64,000 nucleotides of DNA from an uncultured Caulobacterales bacterium (GTDB taxonomy: Bacteria; Pseudomonadota; Alphaproteobacteria; Caulobacterales; Caulobacteraceae). Position numbers and translations under genes: made by a program. This document shows positions 28,211 to 37,950 of the stretch, one piece after another; position 1 is the stretch's first letter, and every line of letters begins with the position of its first letter. The notes under the pieces were generated by a model. It was not told where the DNA came from, searched no databases, and saw nothing but the letters and a program-made list of their open reading frames with translations. Location: the NCBI GenBank assembly GCA_903900155.1, contig CAIUMD010000015.1:1-64000 (forward strand), given 5' to 3'.

Positions 28211-29491
28211 TCAGGCCGACTCCAGCAGCATCATCGTCCCTTGCCCGCCGTCGGCGCAGATGCTGACGACGGCCCGCTCGCCCTTGGGACGGGCGGCCAG
28301 CGCCTTCACCGCCTGGCTCAGGATCCGCGCCCCGGTGGCCCCGAACGGGTGACCCAGCGCCAGCGACCCGCCGTACGGGTTCATCCGTTCGCGTGGGAAC
28401 GCGCCCATCGGCGCGGTGACGCCCGCCTTCTCCGACAGGAACTTGGCGCTCTCCCAGGCGGCGATGTGCGACAGCACCTGGGCGGCGAAGGCCTCGTGGA
28501 TCTCCCACAGACCGACATCGGCATAGGTCATGCCGTTGCGGGCCAGCATGCGCGGCACGCCATAGGCCGGCGCCATCAACAGGCCCTCGTGGCGCAGGTC
28601 GATCGAGGTGACCTCGTAATCGACGAGCTTCACCTTGGCCGTCTCGCCCGGCAGGCGGGCCATGCCGGCCTCCGAGCCCACCCAGATCGCCGCCGCGCCA
28701 TCCGTGAGGGGCGAGGAATTGCCGGCCGTCAGCGTGCCCTTGCCGCTGGTCTTGTCGAAGGCGGGCCCCAGCTTGGCCAGCTTCTCCAGAGTCGAATCCT
28801 TGCGCGGGATGGTGTCGCGCTTGCCGCCGCCGATCTCGATGACCAGGTCGTCGAAGAAGCCCTCCTCCCAGCCCTTCACCGCGCCCTGGTGACTGGCGAA
28901 GGCGATGGCGTCCTGGTCCGCGCGGGCCAGACCCCACTCCTTGGCGGTGATCTCGGTGTGCTCGCCCATCGACAGGCCGGTGACCCGGTTGGCGACCTTG
29001 GGGATGAAGAGCTTGACGTCCTTGAGGTTCAGCGCGCCCAGGGCGGCCAGGCGCTGCTGGCTAGTCTTGGCGCCCTGGAACTTGCGGATCCAGTCCGACA
29101 GGGCGACCGACAGGCCGATCTGCACCCGGCTCATGCTCTCGACGCCGCCGACCAAAGCCAGGTCCCGGCCGCGTCCGTCGACCATGCCCGCGGCCTCGAT
29201 CGCGCCGATCATGCTGGTCGAGCAGGCCATGATCGTCGAGAAGGCCGGAATGGTCGGATCCCCGCCGGCGTCCAGCAGCACTTCGCGCGCCAGGTTGCTC
29301 CAGGTCAGGTTCGGAATGACCGTGCCCCAGACCGCGAAGTCGGGCCTAGCGCCCTTGGCTAGCATCGCCTTCACGACCGGCACGGACAGCTCGATCGCGT
29401 CGTACGAGGACAACGCCCCGTCGACCTTGGCGAAGGGCGTGCGGACGCCCTGGGCGATCCAGACATTCGAGGCGGACTTGGCGGCGGGCAT
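28211..29491 (-). CDS. Thiolase family protein/acetyl-CoA acetyltransferase
   Basis: VWIAQGVRTPFAKVDGALSSYDAIELSVPVVKAML, IMACSTSMIGAIEAAG, LALGHPFGATGARILSQAVKAL. Confidence 0.92.
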   Translation of the reverse strand: MPAAKSASNVWIAQGVRTPFAKVDGALSSYDAIELSVPVVKAMLAKGARPDFAVWGTVIPNLTWSNLAREVLLDAGGDPTIPAFSTIMACSTSMIGAIEAAGMVDGRGRDLALVGGVESMSRVQIGLSVALSDWIRKFQGAKTSQQRLAALGALNLKDVKLFIPKVANRVTGLSMGEHTEITAKEWGLARADQDAIAFASHQGAVKGWEEGFFDDLVIEIGGGKRDTIPRKDSTLEKLAKLGPAFDKTSGKGTLTAGNSSPLTDGAAAIWVGSEAGMARLPGETAKVKLVDYEVTSIDLRHEGLLMAPAYGVPRMLARNGMTYADVGLWEIHEAFAAQVLSHIAAWESAKFLSEKAGVTAPMGAFPRERMNPYGGSLALGHPFGATGARILSQAVKALAARPKGERAVVSICADGGQGTMMLLESA

Positions 29492-29650
29492 GGCGAACTC
29501 CGAAGGCGGCGGAAACCTTGGCCCTATATGGGATCGCGTTCGGCTTCTTGTCGAATTTCGCCATGACTTGCCGCAAGTTTCGGCTCCGGACCGCCCCTTA
29601 GGCGCGGCGCCCTATTTGCGCGGCGACGCCGGGCGGCTTAATCCGACGGC

Positions 29651-30538
29651 ATGAGCACCGATCAAGACCTCGACGCCCTGGATCTCGACGCCAAGAAGGC
29701 CCGCGCCAAGGCGTGGTTCGAAAGCCTGCGCGACCAGATCTGCGCGGCCTTCGAACAGCTGGAGGACGAGGCCCCCGCCGACCTCTATCCCGACGCGCCG
29801 GGGCGCTTTACGAAGAAGCCCTGGGATCGTCCGGCCGGCGGCGGCGGCGTCATGGGCATGATGCACGGGCGCCTGTTCGAGAAGGTCGGCGTCCACGTCT
29901 CGACCGTGCACGGGACCTTCACCCCCGAGATGGCCAAGACCATCCCCGGCGCGGCCGAGGATCCCCGCTTCCACGCCACCGGCATCAGCCTGATCGCGCA
30001 CATGACCAATCCGCGCGTGCCGGCCGTGCACATGAACACCCGCTTCATCGCCACGACCAAAAGCTGGTTCGGCGGCGGCGGCGACCTGACGCCCCTGCTG
30101 GGCTACCAGCGCCAGCAGGATTTCCCGGACGCCATCGACTTCCACGCCGCCTATCAGCGGGCCTGCGACAAGTACGATCCGGACTGGTACGCCAAGTACA
30201 AGGCCTGGTGCGACGCGTACTTCTTCCTGCCCCACCGCAACGAACCGCGCGGCATCGGCGGCATCTTCTACGACCACCACGACAGCGGCGACTGGGCGCG
30301 CGACTTCGCCTTCACGCAGGATGTCGGCCGGGCCTTCCTCGAGATCTATCCCGAACTGGTCCGTCGCCGCATGGGCGAGGCCTGGACGGCGGACGAGCGC
30401 GAGCAGCAGCTCGTCCAGCGCGGTCGTTATGTCGAGTTCAACCTGCTCTACGACCGCGGCACCATGTTCGGGCTGAAGACCGGCGGCAATGTCGAGTCGA
30501 TCCTCAGCTCGATGCCGCCGACGGTGAAGTGGCCTTAG
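29651..30538 (+). CDS. hemF: Oxygen-dependent coproporphyrinogen-III oxidase
   Basis: [91 protein letters not shown]. Confidence 0.97.
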   Translation: MSTDQDLDALDLDAKKARAKAWFESLRDQICAAFEQLEDEAPADLYPDAPGRFTKKPWDRPAGGGGVMGMMHGRLFEKVGVHVSTVHGTFTPEMAKTIPGAAEDPRFHATGISLIAHMTNPRVPAVHMNTRFIATTKSWFGGGGDLTPLLGYQRQQDFPDAIDFHAAYQRACDKYDPDWYAKYKAWCDAYFFLPHRNEPRGIGGIFYDHHDSGDWARDFAFTQDVGRAFLEIYPELVRRRMGEAWTADEREQQLVQRGRYVEFNLLYDRGTMFGLKTGGNVESILSSMPPTVKWP

Positions 30539-30589
30539 ACGGGGACGCGCTTCGACATCCTCGCGCCCTGTGGCTGCGAGGGGATGGAA

Positions 30590-30955
30590 AGGGAAGCGGA
30601 GCGCCCGGGCGACGCCCGGAGGGTTGGATAGTGAATACCGTTTCGACGAAGCCAGAGCGCTCCGCGTAGCCGTTATGCGAAAGCCTCCGGGGCGGCGGGG
30701 TGTTAATCCGCTCCCGAACGCGCCTTCGACGGGCGGAAGGATTGGCCATCCTTCCGGACCGCCCGGGCGATTTCAGCCCGGGCCTGTTGCCCCTGCCAGC
30801 CCGCGCCCGACGTCGTTTCTGTGTTCCAGGGTCGACTACCTCGGGGAAGGACGCGGTTGCGGAGCTTCCCCCGCACTGACGAGCGCTACCCGCTCGACCA
30901 CCCCTGACAGCCGTCACGATCGCCGGCCGGACGTCCCTTTCGCGCTGTCAGGTGA
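30590..30955. other. Inverted-repeat-dense region without convincing ORF; possible structured RNA, strand unresolved
   Basis: Long-range GCGGAGCGC/GCGCTCCGC enclosing CCGGGC-GAC-GCCCGG; CGGGCGG-AAGGAT-TGGCC-ATCCTT-CCGGA-CCGCCCG; CCCGGGC-GATTTCA-GCCCGGG; CCTGACAGC/GCTGTCAGG. Confidence 0.4.
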
Positions 30956-31112
30956 GGAAGAGTATGGGGGTGGTTTTGAGCGCGGATCATTCAGGTCTGC
31001 GTAAAATCGACAAGGCGTTGATTTTGCTGGGTTCGATCTCGCGAACGCCGAGCACGGAGTCCGCCCAATCCCCATAAAGCCCCCTCTCTCTTAGAGAGAG
31101 GGGTTTGGAGCT

Positions 31113-31760
31113 TCAACCCCCCTTCGGGCACTTCGCGCCCGTGTCGATCCACGCCTTGATCAGCTCGCCGAACTGAGCCTGCGTGCCGGGGGCCGGGACG
31201 CGGCCCGCGCCGGGGTTCCAGGCCCAGCCGACCAGGTGATCCCGGGCCATGTGGTCGTGCAGTTGCGCCATCGTCTTGCCGCCGTTGCGGGCGGGGTCCT
31301 TGATCTGGGCGCAGATGGCCGCCAGCGACTTGCCCTGCCAGGCCATCTCGGCCGGGGCCAGGGCCCATTTGGGATCGCCGGGTATGCTCTTGATGTCCTG
31401 GCCCCAGGTCGGGACATTGGCCTGCGTATGGCACGAGAAGCACGGCATGCCGGCCGGACCGCGACCGCTGTCGCCGGCGACCATCGGCGGATTGTGCGGA
31501 TGCAGATCATCGCCCTGGGTCGGGGCGCGCTCGACCGGATGGCAGTTCAGGCAACGCGGGCTCTGGATCACCTTGCCGGCTTCCTGGAACAGGGCGAGCG
31601 AACGCGCACCCGGATCCTTGATCGACTGGAAGCTGGCGACGGTCTTCAGCGCGACCGGCGCGGGTTTGGCGGCTGTCTCGGGCGCGGCCTGGACACTGGC
31701 GACGACGGCGCCGGCGAGCGCCACGGCCCCGGCAAGCATCACGACGGTAGCAGCGCGCAT
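31113..31760 (-). CDS. Exported c-type cytochrome-like protein
   Basis: Signal peptide-like N-terminus and two CxxCH sites (CLNCH, CFSCH). Confidence 0.75.
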   Translation of the reverse strand: MRAATVVMLAGAVALAGAVVASVQAAPETAAKPAPVALKTVASFQSIKDPGARSLALFQEAGKVIQSPRCLNCHPVERAPTQGDDLHPHNPPMVAGDSGRGPAGMPCFSCHTQANVPTWGQDIKSIPGDPKWALAPAEMAWQGKSLAAICAQIKDPARNGGKTMAQLHDHMARDHLVGWAWNPGAGRVPAPGTQAQFGELIKAWIDTGAKCPKGG

Positions 31761-31799
31761 GAGCGTTCCTCCGGAAGGTCCGGACTCGAACGCTCCAGC

Positions 31800-32504
31800 T
31801 TAGCCTCGGGTTTCCCGGGCCAGGAACCCGCCGATCCACGCGGCCATCCGCGCGCCGTCGTTATCCGCGCCCAGGCTGGCGATCGCCGCGTCGGCCTGCT
31901 CGTCGGTGAAGCGGGTCCCGCGTCGGGCCTCGATCAGCGCCTTGGCATAGGCCGGCGTGAACTCCGGGTGGAACTGCATCGAGATCGCCTTGGCGTCGTC
32001 ATAGGCCAGGATGCCGTAGGGCGTGAAGGCGCTGCCGCCCAGCACCCGCGCGCCGGGCGGCAGGGCGGTCACCTGGTCCTGGTGCGAGCCGGGCACGGCG
32101 ACATGGGCCGCGTCGTCCATCCACGGTTCGTGCGCCGAGACCTCATAGGCCTGCAGGCCCACGCCCCAGCCCTTGTCGGACTTCTCGGCCTTGCCGCCGA
32201 ACGCCTCGGCCATGATCTGGTGGCCAAAACACACCCCGACCAGCGGCTGCTCGCCCTTGGCCCGGCGCAGGAAGGCCTTCAGGGGCTCGATCCACGGCAG
32301 CGGGTCGTAGACGCCCGCCGCCGAGCCGGTGATGACATAGGCGTCGTTCTCGGCCGGATCGGCGGGCAGCTCACCCGCCTCGACGTCGTAGACCCGGTAG
32401 ATATGCCCATCGCCCAGCAGCGCCTCGAACATCGCCGAATAGCTGCCGTAGGTCTCCGCCAGGTCGCCGGGCGGATGGCCGGTCTGAAGCAGGCCGATCT
32501 TCAT
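31800..32504 (-). CDS. Type 1 glutamine amidotransferase
   Basis: AYVITGSAAGVYDPLPWIEPLKAFLRRA, GVCFGHQIMAEAFGG (nucleophile Cys), QFHPEF. Confidence 0.92.
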   Translation of the reverse strand: MKIGLLQTGHPPGDLAETYGSYSAMFEALLGDGHIYRVYDVEAGELPADPAENDAYVITGSAAGVYDPLPWIEPLKAFLRRAKGEQPLVGVCFGHQIMAEAFGGKAEKSDKGWGVGLQAYEVSAHEPWMDDAAHVAVPGSHQDQVTALPPGARVLGGSAFTPYGILAYDDAKAISMQFHPEFTPAYAKALIEARRGTRFTDEQADAAIASLGADNDGARMAAWIGGFLARETRG

Positions 32505-32520
32505 GTCAGTAGACCATCCC

Positions 32521-33786
32521 CTAGTACACCATACCCTGAGCCACGGCCTTCAGCCGCTCGATGGCGCTGAACTTGTCTTCGATGAAGTCCTGGTCGATCC
32601 ACCAGATCTCGATCTCGCGCATCACCTCGCCGACCATCGGACCCTTGGGCACGCCGGCCATCATGATCTCGTCGCCCGACAGCGGGAAGGCCGGCGGGGC
32701 CCAGGTCTCGGCCAGGGCCAGCAGGGCCCGCCACTGCGGCGCGGTGGAGTCGCGGCCCGAGCCGGCCCAGGCCAGCTTGATCCGGTCGCAGAAGGCGCGC
32801 GCGCCCAGGCCATAGACGGCGCGCCGGGCCTCTCGCGGGCTCATCCACGAGACGACGCGCGGGCTCTTGCCCACGGCGTCGACGATGCGGTCGCGGACAT
32901 TGTTGGGCAGGCGCAGGCGCTCGGCCAGCTGCTCGGCGACCTTGGCGTCGTCGGGGATCAGGGCGGCCAGGCGCAAATCGGGATCGTTCTCGAACAGCTG
33001 CTCGGTCTCGATGGCGACCAGGGCCTCGAAGCGGGCCAACGACTTCACCGACGGCAGGATCGAGCCCAGCACCGCCGTGGCGGCCATCAGGCGGAAGGAC
33101 GGACGCGGGTCCTCCGCGGCCAGCATCTTCATCAGCTCCTTCTGGGTGCGCTCGGCCGCGCGGCCCGAGACCATGCCCTTCAGCGCCTTGCAGGCGGCCA
33201 GGGCTTTCTGGTCGGCCTCACCCTTGCCGTACCAGGCCTGGAACCGGAAGAAGCGCAGGATGCGCAGATAGTCCTCGCGGATGCGGGTCATCGGGTCGCC
33301 GACGAACACCACCCGCCCCTCGCGCGCGTCGGCGATGCCGTGGCCGGTCGGGTCGTACAGATGCCCCTCGACGTCGGCATAGATGGCGTTGAAGCGGAAG
33401 TCGCGGCGCTCGGCGTCCTGGCTCCAGTCCTGGGTGAAGGCCACCACCGCCCGGCGGCCGTCGGTCGAGACGTCCTTGCGCAGGGTGGTGATCTCATAGG
33501 GCTGGCCGCCCGACAGCGCCGTGATCGTGCCGTGGTCGACGCCGGTCGGGATGGCGCGCAGACCGGCCTGCTCCAGGGCGTCGATGACGAGATCGGGCGT
33601 CAGGGTGGTGGCGATATCGATATCGTCGACCGGCTTGCCCATGATCGTGTTGCGCACGCAGCCGCCGACGAACCGCGCGCAGCCCAGATAGCCGCGCGCC
33701 TCCAGAGCGGCGATCACCGCCTTCGTCTCCGGCGACGTCATCCACGGCGCCGGGCCGATCATCTCAATGCTCACGCCTGTTCCCAC
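32521..33786 (-). CDS. cca: CCA tRNA nucleotidyltransferase/poly(A) polymerase family
   Basis: RFVGGCVRNTIMGKPVDDIDIATTLTPD and ERRDFRFNAIYADVEG, DYLRILRFFRF. Confidence 0.93.
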   Translation of the reverse strand: MGTGVSIEMIGPAPWMTSPETKAVIAALEARGYLGCARFVGGCVRNTIMGKPVDDIDIATTLTPDLVIDALEQAGLRAIPTGVDHGTITALSGGQPYEITTLRKDVSTDGRRAVVAFTQDWSQDAERRDFRFNAIYADVEGHLYDPTGHGIADAREGRVVFVGDPMTRIREDYLRILRFFRFQAWYGKGEADQKALAACKALKGMVSGRAAERTQKELMKMLAAEDPRPSFRLMAATAVLGSILPSVKSLARFEALVAIETEQLFENDPDLRLAALIPDDAKVAEQLAERLRLPNNVRDRIVDAVGKSPRVVSWMSPREARRAVYGLGARAFCDRIKLAWAGSGRDSTAPQWRALLALAETWAPPAFPLSGDEIMMAGVPKGPMVGEVMREIEIWWIDQDFIEDKFSAIERLKAVAQGMVY

Positions 33787-33863
33787 TCATGCGTTGCGCC
33801 CTCTTGAGGGGCGACATTGTTAGGCCAGCAGGCCCTATGTTCACCAGCCGTCAAACACCCTGT

Positions 33864-34511
33864 TCAAAGAGGGTGACAACCGCTTTCGTCGTAAAGCGCC
33901 TCGTACAGCGACCGAAGCATGCCCGCTGTCGCGCCCCAGATGAACCGATCATTCCAAGGCATGGCGTAAAAGTGGCGGCGCGCGCCGTCCGGCGCCTCCC
34001 GCGACTGGCGCTGGTGGTTGACGGGATCCATCAGGAACGCGAACGGCGTCTCGAAGACGTCGGCCACTTCTTCCGGACTGGCCGTGAACGTCGCCTGCGG
34101 ATCGACGAAACCCACCACCGGCGTGACATAGAAGCCGGTCACCGTCTGGTAGCCGTGCAGCAGGCCGGCCAGGGTCACGCGCGCCGGGTCCAGCGCCACC
34201 TCTTCCTGGGCCTCGCGCAGGGCCGTCTCCCAAGGCAGCTCGCCCGGATCGCAACGGCCGCCGGGGAAGGCGATCTGGCCGGTATGGCTGCGCAGGGTGT
34301 CGGCGCGGCGGGTCAAGAGGACGGTCAGGCCGTCCTCGTGCTCGACCAGGCCCACCAGCACGGCGGCGGGGCGCAGGGCGTGCGGATTGTCGACCTTCAG
34401 GCCCGGATTGAGATCGTCGTCGGACCGCTGGGGATTGGCCAGGCTGGGGTCATAGTCCGCGATCGGATGCAGGCGGCTCGTGATCCAGGCGCGGCGCTCT
34501 TCTCGAGTCAT
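33864..34511 (-). CDS. CoA pyrophosphatase, Nudix family
   Basis: Nudix box GGRCDPGELPWETALREAQEEVAL; context next to cca. Confidence 0.9.
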   Translation of the reverse strand: MTREERRAWITSRLHPIADYDPSLANPQRSDDDLNPGLKVDNPHALRPAAVLVGLVEHEDGLTVLLTRRADTLRSHTGQIAFPGGRCDPGELPWETALREAQEEVALDPARVTLAGLLHGYQTVTGFYVTPVVGFVDPQATFTASPEEVADVFETPFAFLMDPVNHQRQSREAPDGARRHFYAMPWNDRFIWGATAGMLRSLYEALYDESGCHPL

Positions 34512-35068
34512 GCCGGCGCGGCTCCGGGCGGGGCGATCGGGAAGACGGCGCCGTTCGAGGTGACGCTCCAGGTGTCGCCCTCAAGGACCGCCATCTCGGC
34601 CAGCTCGTAGAATACGGGGCGAGCAATCAGGGCTTCCAGGCCCCGCCGGACGTGGACGTAGGGACGCGGCTCGCCGGTCGCGGGGTCGATCTCGACACGG
34701 ATGACGTTCTCCGGGCCCGCCTCGACCTCGTCGCCGACATTGGTCTGGAAGACCAGGGCCTCGCCGACTCGGTCGACGCGCGTGGCGATGAACGGCGCGT
34801 CCTCGACCGTGATCTTCATCTTCTCGACCGGCGTGACCAGGTGATAGCCGTCCGGGTCCAGGCGCAGCACGGTCGAGAACAGCCGCACCAGGGCCTCGCG
34901 GCCGATCGGCGCGCCCTCGTGGAACCAGACCCCGTCCTTGCGGATGCGGATGTCGATCTCGCCGCAGTGGGGCGGGTTCCACAGATGCACCGGCGGCAGG
35001 CCGCGCGCGCCCGCAGCCTTGGCGGCCTGGGCGACGCCTTCCAAGCCAGGCTTCGATGTGTCGGTCAT
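34508..35068 (-). CDS. DUF1285 family protein
   Basis: VHLWNPPHCGEIDIRIRKDGVWFHEGAPIGREALVRLFSTVLR. Confidence 0.88.
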   Translation of the reverse strand: MTDTSKPGLEGVAQAAKAAGARGLPPVHLWNPPHCGEIDIRIRKDGVWFHEGAPIGREALVRLFSTVLRLDPDGYHLVTPVEKMKITVEDAPFIATRVDRVGEALVFQTNVGDEVEAGPENVIRVEIDPATGEPRPYVHVRRGLEALIARPVFYELAEMAVLEGDTWSVTSNGAVFPIAPPGAAPA

Positions 35069-35100
35069 CGCTGATCAGTTAGGCCGTACCGGCCCGCTAC

Positions 35101-35631
35101 TCAAGCGCGAGGATCGATCGAAACGAGACCCGACAGACCCTCGTCGCCGCCTTGCCGCAGCGGCAACAGCAGCACGCGGCGCTGGTCCACGGGACCGGGC
35201 ATGACGACGCCGGCGGCGTGGGCGTTGGTGAAGCCGACCCGGCCGAAATAGGGACCATCGCCGACCAGCAGCACGGCGCGCCAGCCGGCGGCGCGCGCGG
35301 CCTCGACGGCGCTCTCGACCAGGGCCTGGCCCAGGCCGGCGCTGCGCTCGTCGGGATCGACGGCTAGCGGTCCCAGGAAGGCGACCGGCGCGCCGCCGAT
35401 CGTCACCGGCCACATGCGGCAGCAGCCGACGGGCTGACCGTCGCGGAAGGCCACGAACGAGCAGTCGGAGAGCAGCATGTTGCCCTCGCGCAGGCGCTCG
35501 GACGACTTGGCGAAACGGCCGGGGCCGAACACCCGGTCGATCAGGTGGGTGACGGCGGCTTCCATCTCCGGGGTCTCATGGACCAGCGGCGGATACGGAG
35601 CAGGGACAAGAGTCTTTTGAACGGAGGTCAT
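35101..35631 (-). CDS. GNAT family N-acetyltransferase
   Basis: FLGPLAVDPDERSAGLGQALVESAVEAARAAGWRAVLLVGD. Confidence 0.88.
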   Translation of the reverse strand: MTSVQKTLVPAPYPPLVHETPEMEAAVTHLIDRVFGPGRFAKSSERLREGNMLLSDCSFVAFRDGQPVGCCRMWPVTIGGAPVAFLGPLAVDPDERSAGLGQALVESAVEAARAAGWRAVLLVGDGPYFGRVGFTNAHAAGVVMPGPVDQRRVLLLPLRQGGDEGLSGLVSIDPRA

Positions 35632-35876
35632 CGGCCTTCGGAAAATGCGAAAGGGCGTCGGGGGCTCCCGACGCGAAGGCGCGACCGGGGGGGCGTCAGA
35701 TCGTGGCGCGTTCGCGCTGAATTCGTCGCAGGCGTCGCATGCCCGGCATTCCTCAATGCTGCGGATCGTGACTTCGCCACGCTCCGAGGCTCCAAATAAT
35801 GCGCGCGCTGTAGGGCCAAGGCTTTCTCAGGTCAATAACGTTGCGGTGCGAGAGCTTCGCCCTATGGTGCGGGCCG

Positions 35877-37133
35877 ATGTCCGACCCAGCCGAACCCGCC
35901 GCCGACACGTCTACCCGCGCCCTGTTGCGGGAGCGTGACTTCCTCCTGTTCTGGGTGGCGCGTTTCGTCTCCACCCTGGGCGTGCAGATCCAGTCGGTGG
36001 CCCTGGGCTGGCAGGTCTACGCCATCGCCCGCCTGACCCACTCGGTCGGCGAGTCGGCCTTCATGGTCTCGATGATCGGCCTGGCGCAGTTCGCGCCGCT
36101 GTTCCTGCTGACCCTGATCGCCGGCGAGACCGCCGACCGCCGAACCCGCAAGCTGATCGTGGCGACGACCCTGTGCCTGGACGCCATCAGCGCCGCCGTG
36201 CTGATGATCCTGGCCCTGACAGGCTCGCACCAGTTGTGGCCGATCTTCGCCATCTCGGTGCTGTTCGGGGCCAGCCGCGCCTTCCTGTCGCCGGCCAGCA
36301 GCGCCATGGGACCGATGCTGGCGCCGCGCCCGCTGCTGCCGCGCGCCATCGCCTGGAACTCGCTGTCCTGGCAGAGCGGCTCGATCATCGGCCCGGCTCT
36401 GGGCGGCCTGCTGCTGGCCCACTCGCCGGCCCTGGCCTTCGGCGTCTCGCTGGCGCTCTACCTGACCGCCGCCCTGCTCGCCCTGTCGATCGCCAAGAAC
36501 ACCAAGCCCGAGGCCCAACCCGGCTCGCGCGTCGAGCTGATCAAGGAGGGTCTGGCTTATGTGTGGAACAACAAGATCGTCTTCGGCTCGATCTCGCTCG
36601 ATTTGTTCGCGGTGATCCTGGGCGGGGCCACGGCCCTCTTGCCCGTGTTCGCCAAAGACGTGCTGCATATCGGCCCGGGCGGCTTTGGCCTGCTGCGCGC
36701 CGCGCCCGCGATCGGCGCCTCGCTGGTCGGGGTCTATCTGGCCAGTCAGCCGATCCGTCGCCATGCCGGCCGGATCATGTTCGCGGGCGTCGCGGTCTTC
36801 GGCCTGGCGACGGTGGTGTTTGGCCTGTCCAAGCTGGTGTGGCTGTCGGTGGCCGCCCTGGCCGTGCTGGGCGGGGCCGACATGCTCAGCGTCTATGTCC
36901 GCCAGACCCTGGTCCAGATCGTCACCCCCGACGCCATGCGCGGCCGCGTCGCCGCCGTCTCGGGCGTGTTCATCAGCGCCTCCAACGAGCTGGGCGAGGT
37001 CGAGAGCGGCGCGGCGGCCTGGCTGCTCGGGCCCATCGGCGCCGCGGTGTTCGGCGGGGTCGGGGCCATGGCGGTCACGGCCGCCTGGGCGTGGCTGTTC
37101 CCCGACCTGCGCAAGGCTGACCGGCTGGAGTAG
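35877..37133 (+). CDS. MFS transporter
   Basis: Multiple TM segments, LLRERDFLLFWVARFVSTLGVQIQSVALGWQVY; start trimmed to MSDPAEP. Confidence 0.9.
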   Translation: MSDPAEPAADTSTRALLRERDFLLFWVARFVSTLGVQIQSVALGWQVYAIARLTHSVGESAFMVSMIGLAQFAPLFLLTLIAGETADRRTRKLIVATTLCLDAISAAVLMILALTGSHQLWPIFAISVLFGASRAFLSPASSAMGPMLAPRPLLPRAIAWNSLSWQSGSIIGPALGGLLLAHSPALAFGVSLALYLTAALLALSIAKNTKPEAQPGSRVELIKEGLAYVWNNKIVFGSISLDLFAVILGGATALLPVFAKDVLHIGPGGFGLLRAAPAIGASLVGVYLASQPIRRHAGRIMFAGVAVFGLATVVFGLSKLVWLSVAALAVLGGADMLSVYVRQTLVQIVTPDAMRGRVAAVSGVFISASNELGEVESGAAAWLLGPIGAAVFGGVGAMAVTAAWAWLFPDLRKADRLE

Positions 37134-37136
37134 CGG

Positions 37137-37616
37137 CTAGCCGCCCGCCAGCTTGCGGATCCCGTCGCCCGTCAGGCGGCGGATCAGCCACTCGTCCATC
37201 GTGGCCGCCCCCAGGCTGTCATAGAAGGCGATCGACGGCGCGTTCCAGTCCAGCACCGACCACTCGAAGCGCCCCAGCCCCTCGTCGACGCAGCGCCGCG
37301 CCAGGTTGACCAGCAGCGCCTTGCCCGCCCCGGAGCCGCGCGCCGAAGGCCGCACGAACAGGTCCTCCAGCCAGATCCCGTGCCGGCCGACGAAGGTCGA
37401 GTAGTTGTAGAACCACAACGAGAACCCGACCGGCTGCCCGTTCAGCTCGGCGATGTCGGCGAAGGCGCGGGGGTTTTCGCCGAACAGGGCCGCGGCGGTG
37501 TCGCCTTCCGTCGCCGTCACCGTATCGAGCAGCTTTTCATAGTCCGCCAGATCGAGGATGAACTGGTGGATGAGCGCCGCATCGGCGGGCGCAGCGGTAC
37601 GGACAGTGACGGGCAT
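37137..37616 (-). CDS. GNAT family N-acetyltransferase
   Basis: VTVRTAAPADAALIHQFILDLADYEKLLDTVTATE and LEDLFVRPSARGSGAGKALLVNLA. Confidence 0.9.
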   Translation of the reverse strand: MPVTVRTAAPADAALIHQFILDLADYEKLLDTVTATEGDTAAALFGENPRAFADIAELNGQPVGFSLWFYNYSTFVGRHGIWLEDLFVRPSARGSGAGKALLVNLARRCVDEGLGRFEWSVLDWNAPSIAFYDSLGAATMDEWLIRRLTGDGIRKLAGG

Positions 37617-37950
37617 GGCGGTCTCTTCGGACTATCGGGACTTCGTTCTCGAGCAGCTGGCCCCGCTGGGCCACGTCACCTCGCGCCGCATGTTCGGCGG
37701 AGTCGGCGTCTATGCGAACGGCCTGTTCTTCGCCCTGATCGACGACGACGTCCTCTACCTCAAGGGCGACGAAGACCTGAGGCCTGAATTCGAGGCGGCC
37801 GGCTCGCAGATCTTCGACCCATTCGGCGATGGCAGGACCCTGAACTACTGGACCGCCCCGGCCGAGGCCCTGGACGACCCGGAGGTCCTGCTGGAATGGT
37901 CGCGGAAATCGCTGGAAGTGGCGGCGAAGAAGGCCAGCAAGAAGCGCTAG
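37615..37950 (+). CDS. TfoX/Sxy family protein
   Basis: HVTSRRMFGGVGVYANGLFFALIDDDVLYLK typical TfoX N-terminal domain. Confidence 0.9.
   Translation: MAVSSDYRDFVLEQLAPLGHVTSRRMFGGVGVYANGLFFALIDDDVLYLKGDEDLRPEFEAAGSQIFDPFGDGRTLNYWTAPAEALDDPEVLLEWSRKSLEVAAKKASKKR

Noticed and set aside
30540-30995. tmRNA or RNase P RNA as explanation of the structured region after hemF
   Set aside because: A TTTCGACG string resembles the tmRNA D-loop, but no tag peptide reading frame or acceptor half was found; no GAGGAAAGTCC core of RNase P RNA on either strand.
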